From: Bacillota bacterium
GTDB taxonomy: Bacteria; Bacillota_H; UBA994; UBA5500
DNA: 13,549 nucleotides
Direction: 5' to 3'
Assembly: GCA_012727835.1 (NCBI GenBank)
Contig: JAAYGE010000217.1
Span: 1 to 13,549, forward strand
In this document: one piece after another, positions 8,365-13,549 of the stretch
How positions within the stretch are numbered: the stretch's first letter is position 1
How the letters are laid out: every line of letters starts with the position of its first letter
Notes under the pieces: generated by a model
The model's input: the letters and a program-made list of their open reading frames with translations, nothing else
The model's database searches: none
What the model was told of the DNA's origin: nothing
Position numbers and translations under genes: made by a program

Positions 8365-9906
8365 TTAGAAATCGGGCAAAGCAGGTAGCAAGGGGTCGCC
8401 ATTGCCCACCACCGCCCGGAGCAACGCCCCGTCTTCAATTAATCGGGCGGCTTCCCGCATATCGGGATACATGAGGCGGTCGTCCTCCAACATGGGCACC
8501 CTCTGCCGCAGCAGATGATAGGCAGGTGCCGTTAAGGGCGAGAGGCCACTGGCATCCTGCAAATCTAGGGCTTGGCAGGCGGCTAGGTATTCAATGGCCA
8601 GCACATTACGCACATTCTTTATCACCTGACGTAACTTGCGGGCTCCGATGGTCCCCATGCTCACATGGTCCTCCTGGTTAGCCGAGGAAGGAATAGAATC
8701 CACACTGGCCGGGTGGGATAACACCTTATTCTCACTCACCAAAGAAGCGGCCGTGTATTGGGCAATCATAAAGCCCGAATTGAGCCCACCATGTTTGCTC
8801 AAGAAGGCCGGTAAACTGGACAGCTGAGGGTTAACCAGCCGTTCAATCCGCCGCTCGGCGATATTGGCCAGCTCCGATACGGCCATGGCCAAATAATCGG
8901 CGGGCAAAGCCAGCGGTTCTCCATGGAAGTTGCCCGCCGAGATGGTATCCCCCTCTTCAGCGAAAACTAAAGGATTATCGGTGGTACTATTTACCTCTAT
9001 CGCCACCACCTCACCCACATGGCGCCAGGCGTTATAGACGGCCCCATGGACCTGGGGTATGCAGCGCAAACTATAGGCATCTTGCACCCGCAGCTGGCCC
9101 GGGGCAGTGGTCAACTTACTGCCTGCCAAAAGGCGGCGCATGCCGGCACTGGCTACAATCTGGCCCCCATGGGGACGCACCATGCTTACCCGTTGATCAT
9201 AGGCCGCCGGAATACCCCGGAGGGCTTGGGCTGTAAGGCTGGCGGTTATTAAGGCTGTTTGCTGTAACTCGAAGGCGTCCACCACCGCCAAAGACAAAAG
9301 GGCCAACATTATTTGCGTACCGTTGATCAGGGCCAACCCTTCCTTGGCGCTAAGTTGGATAGGCTTTAAGCCGGCCAGCCGTAGGGCTTCGGCCCCCGCA
9401 TACTCTTTGCCCTGATAGAGGGCTTCCCCCTCCCCTAGCAATACTAAAATTATGTGGGAAAGGGGCGCTAAATCCCCGCTGGCCCCCAAAGAACCTTGGC
9501 TAGGCACCAGAGGCGTTACGCCGGCGTTGAGCATATCCAACACCAGCTGCACCGTTTCTAACCGGGCCCCCGAGTAGCCCTTGGCTAGAGAGTTGGCCCG
9601 TAGCAACATGGCTGCCCTTACTACTTCCACTGGCAGGTAATCGCCGACACCACAGGCATGGGAAAAAATCAGGTTCTTTTGTAGCAGGGCAGAAGCATCC
9701 TTATCGATAAAGGTATCGCTGAACATGCCGAAGCCGGTGGTGATCCCATAGACTATCTTTTCTTGCTGCACCATGGTTTCCACCACCTGGCGGGCAGCAA
9801 TAATCCGTTCTTTAGCCTTTTCCGTTAGCTGCACTTTGGCTCCTTGCCGTGCTACCGCTACCACGTCCCGCAAACGCAAATCCTGTCCACTAATATTAAT
9901 CGTCAT
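8365..9906 (-). CDS. hutH: histidine ammonia-lyase (histidase)
   Basis: HutH removes ammonia from L-histidine to give trans-urocanate, the entry step of the pathway. It is a cytoplasmic enzyme, usually a homotetramer. The 513 residues match the usual length. Ala142-Ser143-Gly144 in GSLGASGDLAPLSH form the MIO electrophile, at the numbering of the classical Pseudomonas enzyme, and Tyr53 in YGITTGFG is also at the expected place. Other blocks are NGTQIMLAL, the TTDNPLVF region and SSANQEDHVSMG. The ATG at 9906 has GGAGG six bases upstream. It is the first gene of the minus-strand block, and its leader carries an intrinsic terminator (9934-9960) before this ribosome site, so expression is probably controlled by attenuation or antitermination. 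No clear sigma-A promoter was found upstream on this strand. Confidence 0.98.
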   Translation of the reverse strand: MTINISGQDLRLRDVVAVARQGAKVQLTEKAKERIIAARQVVETMVQQEKIVYGITTGFGMFSDTFIDKDASALLQKNLIFSHACGVGDYLPVEVVRAAMLLRANSLAKGYSGARLETVQLVLDMLNAGVTPLVPSQGSLGASGDLAPLSHIILVLLGEGEALYQGKEYAGAEALRLAGLKPIQLSAKEGLALINGTQIMLALLSLAVVDAFELQQTALITASLTAQALRGIPAAYDQRVSMVRPHGGQIVASAGMRRLLAGSKLTTAPGQLRVQDAYSLRCIPQVHGAVYNAWRHVGEVVAIEVNSTTDNPLVFAEEGDTISAGNFHGEPLALPADYLAMAVSELANIAERRIERLVNPQLSSLPAFLSKHGGLNSGFMIAQYTAASLVSENKVLSHPASVDSIPSSANQEDHVSMGTIGARKLRQVIKNVRNVLAIEYLAACQALDLQDASGLSPLTAPAYHLLRQRVPMLEDDRLMYPDMREAARLIEDGALLRAVVGNGDPLLPALPDF

Positions 9907-9931
9907 GCATATCCTCCATTCTTAAGTAGGG

Positions 9932-9988
9932 TCAAAAAAACAGCTCCCGCGGGAACTGCTTATCGTCGTTCTTAGAAAACATACTCAA
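9932..9988 (-). CDS. short leader ORF overlapping the hut attenuator (tentative)
   Basis: A strong AAGGAGG (10000-9994) stands before an in-frame TTG (9988, five bases away) and ATG (9982, eleven bases away). The reading frame from the ATG is MFSKNDDKQFPRELFF and stops with TGA at 9934-9932. Its last codons form the terminator hairpin and its U-run, so a translating ribosome would prevent the hairpin from forming. The frame is open back to an ATG at 10018 (28 codons), but that start has no ribosome site. There are no histidine codons, so it is not a classical histidine-sensing leader peptide. It could be a small protein, a regulatory uORF or chance. Confidence 0.3.
   Translation of the reverse strand: MSMFSKNDDKQFPRELFF
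9934..9960 (-). terminator. intrinsic terminator (attenuator) in the hutH leader
   Basis: In minus-strand RNA the arms CAGUUCCC and GGGAGCUG pair, with one U-G wobble, and are followed at once by seven U residues. The wobble would be a mismatch in RNA of the other strand, so the hairpin is built for the hutH direction. It ends 27 bases before the hutH start codon and before the hutH ribosome site. No gene ends just upstream, which argues for a conditional terminator controlling hut rather than the end of another transcript. Confidence 0.8.
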
Positions 9989-10018
9989 TAACGCCTCCTT
10001 CTCAATGGGCCGACTCAT
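9961..10018 (-). promoter_or_regulatory. NAG-triplet-rich leader segment, possible HutP-type antitermination site
   Basis: Read on the minus strand, this segment just before the hut terminator contains two ATTGAG repeats, AAGGAG and two TAAG motifs, so several NAG triplets in a short space. The Bacillus HutP protein, with histidine and magnesium, binds clustered NAG triplets near the hut terminator and prevents termination. The likeness is by eye, the purine-rich ribosome site at 9994-10000 contributes part of it, and no hutP gene is in the window. Confidence 0.3.
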
Positions 10019-10144
10019 TAGTCAAAATTGGGCGCACCCCCTTAATAGGGTTACTTACATAATTCTAGGACAAGTGGCCATTTCCTCTTTAGAATTGACA
10101 TTTTTCACCCTTTTGCCACTGGGGCGATAGGGAGAGACTTTTTC

Positions 10145-10173
10145 TTGACGCGCTTTTAATTGGTTGTTAGCAT
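10145..10173 (+). promoter_or_regulatory. sigma-A promoter of the SpoIIM-like gene
   Basis: TTGACG (10145-10150, five of six -35 bases) is followed after exactly 17 bases by TAGCAT (10168-10173, four of six -10 bases). The predicted start is near 10180. This lies downstream of the first in-frame TTG at 10160 and so supports the later ATG at 10232 as the real start. Another perfect TTGACA at 10095 has no -10 partner. Confidence 0.65.
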
Positions 10174-10231
10174 GAAGGTAACCCTATATTTTGGGCCAAC
10201 GAGTCTCGACAAAACTGCAAGGAGGAGTTCC

Positions 10232-10855
10232 ATGTATGCAACCCGGCCTAAGCTATTGACCCCCTATCGGCGCTATCTGCTGGCGGCGGCCCTGTTGTTT
10301 GTCGTCGGTATTCTACTCGGTGTCTATGCGGCCATTTATTACCCGGAGCTTATACAACAGGCCATGGCCCAGCTACAAGAACAGCTACAACGTTTAGGAG
10401 AAAGTATTTTTACCAGCCAACTCGGCCAAGGCATCTGGATTCTCTTCCTGCATAATTTGAGAGCCGCCGTCCTCATCGCCCTATTCGGTGTGGTGCTAGG
10501 TATTTACCCCACCTTTGCCATGCTGCTAAATGGGTTAATTATCGGCGTAGTTGGCGTAATCACAGTAAGAGCAACTTCTCTAACCGCCTTCCTGGCTGGT
10601 ATTCTTCCCCACGGTATTTTTGAAATACCCGCTATTGTAATCGGGGCTGGTATCGGTTTGCGTTTAGGCTTGGCCCCTTTGTTCAATCGCCAACGTAGCC
10701 CTTTCGCTACTCCCAAGCCCAATGCTTGGCAGGGATATCGCAGTGAGTTGGCTAATGCCTTTAAGCTGCTGATTATTTGCGCCGGCTTACTACTGGTAGC
10801 AGCAATTGTTGAGGTGGCTATCACCCCTCGCTTGATGGGACTCTTTATAGGATAA
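10232..10855 (+). CDS. SpoIIM / DUF95-family membrane protein
   Basis: This 207-residue protein has a short charged N-terminus, a membrane segment at about 15-37, an amphipathic helix (about 38-62), and several hydrophobic segments between about 68 and 200. LPHGIFEIPAIVIGAGIGLRLG (125-146) is the hallmark of the SpoIIM/DUF95 family. In Bacillus, SpoIIM forms the engulfment complex with SpoIID and SpoIIP and has about the same length. The family also occurs in non-sporulating bacteria and archaea with unknown roles, so sporulation function here is not proven. The frame is open back to TTG 10160, but the ATG at 10232 has AAGGAGG at the right distance and TTG 10160 lies inside the promoter. No spoIID or spoIIP is adjacent. 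It has its own promoter and a terminator just after it, so it is probably monocistronic. Confidence 0.85.
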   Translation: MYATRPKLLTPYRRYLLAAALLFVVGILLGVYAAIYYPELIQQAMAQLQEQLQRLGESIFTSQLGQGIWILFLHNLRAAVLIALFGVVLGIYPTFAMLLNGLIIGVVGVITVRATSLTAFLAGILPHGIFEIPAIVIGAGIGLRLGLAPLFNRQRSPFATPKPNAWQGYRSELANAFKLLIICAGLLLVAAIVEVAITPRLMGLFIG

Positions 10856-10861
10856 ATACAA

Positions 10862-10902
10862 AAGGGCGTATTTGCCGCTAAGCAAGCAGCAAATACGCCC
10901 TT
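10862..10902. terminator. bidirectional terminator between the SpoIIM-like gene and ftsH
   Basis: AAGGGCGTATTTGC (10862-10875) is perfectly complementary to GCAAATACGCCCTT (10889-10902), a 14-bp stem with a 13-base loop. The minus-strand side is followed by TTTTGTATTT and the plus-strand side by a T-rich stretch with interruptions. It serves both convergent genes, more strongly ftsH. It also isolates ftsH transcription from the hut block. Confidence 0.9.
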
Positions 10903-10911
10903 CTTGATTTC

Positions 10912-12756
10912 TTATTCGGTTTGCTCCATATCCGAGTCGCTGGCCTCTTCACTGATGGGTAGCGGTTTACCTTCCATAATAGCAGCCACTTCCTCACCCC
11001 GCAGCGTTTCTTGTTCAAGCAGGGTTTGGGCCAGTTTTTCTAACTTATCCCGATTGTCACGGATAAGGGCCTCCGCCTCCGCGTAACATCCTTCAATGAT
11101 ACGACGAATCTCTTTATCGATGGCAAAGGCGATTTCTTCACTGTAGTTACGCTGCCGTGAAATATCGCGTCCCAAGAAGACTTGATGATCCTCTTTATAG
11201 CCGAAGGAAATGGGGCCCAGCTCCTCGCTCATGCCATATTCCATGACCATGCGGCGGGCCAAATTAGTGGCCTGTTCCAGATCGTTTTCTGCTCCGGTGC
11301 TCACATCTCCTAGCACCTGTTCTTCGGCCACCCGGCCGGCCAAGAGAGCCTTGATGTTATTCAGCATCTCGCTCTTAGTCATCATAAAACGATCTTCTTT
11401 CGGCAAGTGAATTACCATGCCACCCGCATTACCCCGCGGCACGATACTTACAATGTGGATGCGATCCGTATTGGGCAAGAGATAGCGCACTAGGGCATGG
11501 CCGGCCTCATGGTAGGCCACCAGACGCCGCTCCTCCTCACCCAGCACCCGTGTCTTCTTAGCCGGACCAGCTATAACCCGACTGATAGACTCTTCCAGCT
11601 CACCCATGCCTATGCGTCGCTTATTTCTCCTAGCTGACAGCAGCGCCGCTTCGTTAACTAAATTCTCCAGATCGGCGGCGGTGAAACCGGAAGTCTGGCG
11701 GGCCAGGACGTTAACGTCCACATCCTCCTCAATAGGTTTGTTACGGGTATGCAATTTAAGAATAGCTTCCCGTTCCTTAATATTGGGTCGACCAACAACC
11801 ACCTGGCGGTCGAAACGGCCGGGGCGCAAGAGGGCCGGATCTAGAATATCCGGTCGGTTGGTAGCCGCCATGATACTGATTCCCTCATTGGCATCGAAAC
11901 CGTCCATCTCCCCCAGTAGCTGGTTGAGGGTTTGCTCTCGCTCGTCATGGCCGCCACCTAAACCGGCACCCCGCTGGCGGCCAACGGCATCGATTTCATC
12001 TATGAACACGATGCAAGGTACGTTCTTTTTAGCCGTCTCAAACAGATCCCGCACTCGGGAAGCACCCACACCTACAAACATCTCCACGAAGTCGGAACCG
12101 GAAATGCTGAAGAAAGGGACATCGGCCTGCCCCGCCACGGCACGAGCAAAATAGGTTTTACCCGTACCCGGAGGGCCTACCAGCAGGACTCCCTTCGGTA
12201 TACGGGCCCCGATTTCTACAAACCGCTTGGGCGACCGCAAGAATTCCACAATCTCGGCCAGTTCTTCTTTAACTTCTTCGTAACCGGCTACGTCGGCAAA
12301 GGTAATGCGCTTCTTGGCATCGGTATGCAGCTTAGCTCGGCTGCGACCGAAACTCATCACCTTGTTGCCACCGGCTTGCGATTGCTGCATCATAAAGAAC
12401 CAGAAACCGCCGATGACAGCAAACATCAAAAGATAGGTGACGAGGGATGTCCACCAGGGCGCTTGGGCCGGATTGTTGTATTCAAAGCCGGGCACGTTAT
12501 CGCGCAACAATTTGATAATATCTTCATCGATGGGGGGTACCGTGGTACGGAAATTCGTGCCGTCTTGCAGCTTTCCAGTTACCTCGTTTCCAACCATTTT
12601 GGCTTCAACTACTAAGCCAGCCTGTACATTTGCATAGAAATCCGCGTAGTTAATTTCTTGAACCGCCTGAGCGCCACCTTGAAACATTTGGTAAAGCGAC
12701 AAGGCAATTAATATCAACAGCAGATAAAGGCTAGCTGTACGGATATTCCTGTTCAA
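10912..12756 (-). CDS. ftsH: ATP-dependent zinc metalloprotease FtsH
   Basis: FtsH is a membrane-anchored AAA+ protease that degrades misfolded membrane proteins and some regulators, as a hexamer. The 614 residues show a membrane segment at about 8-26, a periplasm-side domain, and a second segment at about 104-122. Next come Walker A GPPGTGKT (194-201), pore loop MFVGVG (226-231), Walker B FIDEID (251-256) and the second region of homology to about 315. The zinc site is HEAGH (416-420) with Asp492 as the probable third ligand. The tail is acidic. The start is a TTG at 12756; no ATG lies further upstream in frame, and the purine-rich AGGGAGAGGGG is about 12 bases away, a little far. It lies after tilS and hpt, the usual Firmicutes order, and has its own promoter in the 131-base gap. 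Tyr instead of the more usual Leu after Walker A is a minor oddity. Confidence 0.98.
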   Translation of the reverse strand: MNRNIRTASLYLLLILIALSLYQMFQGGAQAVQEINYADFYANVQAGLVVEAKMVGNEVTGKLQDGTNFRTTVPPIDEDIIKLLRDNVPGFEYNNPAQAPWWTSLVTYLLMFAVIGGFWFFMMQQSQAGGNKVMSFGRSRAKLHTDAKKRITFADVAGYEEVKEELAEIVEFLRSPKRFVEIGARIPKGVLLVGPPGTGKTYFARAVAGQADVPFFSISGSDFVEMFVGVGASRVRDLFETAKKNVPCIVFIDEIDAVGRQRGAGLGGGHDEREQTLNQLLGEMDGFDANEGISIMAATNRPDILDPALLRPGRFDRQVVVGRPNIKEREAILKLHTRNKPIEEDVDVNVLARQTSGFTAADLENLVNEAALLSARRNKRRIGMGELEESISRVIAGPAKKTRVLGEEERRLVAYHEAGHALVRYLLPNTDRIHIVSIVPRGNAGGMVIHLPKEDRFMMTKSEMLNNIKALLAGRVAEEQVLGDVSTGAENDLEQATNLARRMVMEYGMSEELGPISFGYKEDHQVFLGRDISRQRNYSEEIAFAIDKEIRRIIEGCYAEAEALIRDNRDKLEKLAQTLLEQETLRGEEVAAIMEGKPLPISEEASDSDMEQTE

Positions 12757-12838
12757 ACTTTTCCACAGCCCCTCTCCCTAAGAAACTTATGTTAACCTGC
12801 TCTCCAAAAAAACAGGAGAAAAAGCACCAACTCTCTTA

Positions 12839-12867
12839 ATTGTAACAAAGGCTAAGAACAGCGACAA
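12839..12867 (-). promoter_or_regulatory. sigma-A promoter of ftsH
   Basis: On the minus strand TTGTCG (12867-12862, four of six -35 bases) is followed after 17 bases by TACAAT (12844-12839, five of six -10 bases). The predicted start is near 12832, about 75 bases before the ftsH TTG. Since no GC-rich terminator follows hpt, ftsH is probably also reached by readthrough from the tilS-hpt transcript. Confidence 0.7.
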
Positions 12868-12887
12868 GCGAAGAAACGTTTTCTTTA

Positions 12888-13430
12888 TTATTCTCCATAT
12901 ATCTCCGGTTTTAATATGCCCACATCCGGTAAGTGGCGGTATTTTTGTGCATAATCCAAACCGTAGCCTACGACGAAGCTGTCGGGGATGGTAAAACCGC
13001 AGTAATCGGGTTTAATATCCACCTTTCGGCGAGAAGGTTTGTCCAGCAGGGTACATATCTTTAACGATTTCGGTTTGCGCGATAGCAGGTTTTCCGTCAG
13101 ATACTTTAGGGTTAGACCGCTATCAATAATGTCCTCGATTAATAACACGTGACGCCCTTCTATACTTTCATCTAAGTCCTTCAAAAAGCGAACCACACCG
13201 GAAGAGCGTGTAGAATCACCATAACTGGAGACGGCAATGCTATCCAGTGCCACATCGATAGTAGTCAGATGCCGCAAAAGATCGGCAGTAAAAATGATAG
13301 CGCCTTTGAGCACACAAATGGCCAATAGCTTTTCTCCCGCATAATCGGCAGAAATTTGTTGTCCCAGCTCTGCCACCTTAGCAGCTATTTCTTCCCGTGA
13401 AATTAATACTCTCTCCAAATCATTATGCAT
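12888..13430 (-). CDS. hpt: hypoxanthine phosphoribosyltransferase
   Basis: Hpt salvages hypoxanthine, and usually guanine, by transfer to PRPP, giving IMP or GMP, in the cytoplasm. The 180 residues match the bacterial enzyme. The PRPP-binding signature VLLIEDIIDSGLTL spans residues 95-108 with the acidic pair Glu99-Asp100 and Asp103. The LKG loop (41-43), the SSYGDST flexible loop (68-74) and the purine-recognition C-terminal part FVVGYGLDYAQKYRHLPDVG are all present. The ATG at 13430 lies two bases after the tilS stop, and its AGAGGAG site sits inside the tilS end, so translation is probably coupled. Gene order tilS-hpt-ftsH is common in Firmicutes. Confidence 0.97.
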   Translation of the reverse strand: MHNDLERVLISREEIAAKVAELGQQISADYAGEKLLAICVLKGAIIFTADLLRHLTTIDVALDSIAVSSYGDSTRSSGVVRFLKDLDESIEGRHVLLIEDIIDSGLTLKYLTENLLSRKPKSLKICTLLDKPSRRKVDIKPDYCGFTIPDSFVVGYGLDYAQKYRHLPDVGILKPEIYGE

Positions 13431-13432
13431 GA

Positions 13433-13549
13433 CTATCGCTCCTCTTCTACTGTTCTTACGTATTTCAAACGTAATAGTTTCTTGCTTTCGGCGGTTACCC
13501 GCCAGCGGTCATCTAGACGGTGTCCAGCAATCCAGACTATATCCTTCCC
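13433..13549 (-). CDS. tilS: tRNA(Ile)-lysidine synthase TilS, C-terminal end (cut by window edge)
   Basis: Only the last 38 codons and the TAG stop (13435-13433) are present. The frame reads GKDIVWIAGHRLDDRWRVTA and then ESKKLLRLKYVRTVEEER. The IVWIAGHRLDDRWRVT block followed by a short Leu/Lys-rich tail is typical of the TilS carboxy-terminal domain. TilS makes lysidine at position 34 of tRNA-Ile so that it reads AUA. The call is strengthened by hpt starting two bases downstream, the standard order in Firmicutes. Active-site regions are outside the window. Confidence 0.85.
   Translation of the reverse strand, partial: GKDIVWIAGHRLDDRWRVTAESKKLLRLKYVRTVEEER

Noticed and set aside
10037..10051. 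ACCC/GGGT dyad in the hut leader as a terminator
   Set aside because: The stem is only four base pairs and no T-run follows on either strand.
10095..10130. TTGACA at 10095 as a second plus-strand promoter
   Set aside because: No acceptable -10 box occurs 16 to 18 bases downstream.
11606..12154. A 182-codon plus-strand frame opposite ftsH
   Set aside because: It is antisense to the AAA+ domain, rich in Ser/Arg as typical for shadow frames, and has no promoter or ribosome site.
12796..12818. Possible hairpin in the ftsH leader (CTCC/GGAG or CCTG/CAGG around a T-run)
   Set aside because: The stems are only four base pairs and the T-run is in the loop rather than after the hairpin, so it is neither a terminator nor a convincing switch.
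12871..12885. AAGAAA/TTTCTT inverted repeat after hpt
   Set aside because: It is purely A-T with a tiny loop and no GC-rich stem, too weak to end transcription.

Overview
The window looks like a chromosomal stretch of a Gram-positive anaerobe of the Firmicutes, most likely class Clostridia. The reasons are the tilS-hpt-ftsH gene order, the strong AGGAGG-type ribosome binding sites, the SpoIIM-family membrane protein, and formate-tetrahydrofolate ligase beside a fermentative histidine pathway. No mobile element, CRISPR array, tRNA or rRNA was seen. Genus and species cannot be told from the sequence alone.

Layout from right to left, since most genes are on the minus strand. At the right edge are the 3' end of tilS (13433-13549), then hpt, then ftsH with its own promoter. 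A bidirectional terminator (10862-10902) separates ftsH from a plus-strand SpoIIM-like gene (10232-10855), which has a good sigma-A promoter and whose start codon is re-set here. Divergent from it is a six-gene block on the minus strand: hutH, hutU, ftcF (glutamate formimidoyltransferase), hutI, fchA (cyclodeaminase/cyclohydrolase) and fhs. This block is closed by a bidirectional terminator (1737-1772) shared with a plus-strand CPBP-fold membrane protein (389-1732). At the left edge is the 5' end of nadA on the minus strand, with a near-consensus promoter.

The six-gene block makes one pathway. Histidine goes to urocanate (HutH), imidazolonepropionate (HutU), formiminoglutamate (HutI), glutamate plus 5-formimino-THF (FtcF), methenyl-THF plus ammonia (FchA), and then, through 10-formyl-THF, to formate plus THF. 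Fhs can make ATP in that last step when it runs towards formate. The C1 unit is therefore either an energy source or a feed into one-carbon metabolism. FtcF and the cyclodeaminase, fused in animals, are separate proteins here with hutI between them.

The most interesting signals are non-coding. (1) The hutH leader carries a canonical minus-strand terminator (9934-9960) before the hutH ribosome binding site. It overlaps a short translatable ORF and follows a run of NAG triplets, which together suggest attenuation or HutP-type antitermination. (2) The roughly 250-base hutI-fchA gap holds an unassigned, GC-rich, strongly structured element (about 4210-4331). (3) Next to it is a set of mutually exclusive hairpins (4138-4174). 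The CPBP-fold protein also lacks most of the residues expected in the active protease family. Everything else is ordinary housekeeping content.
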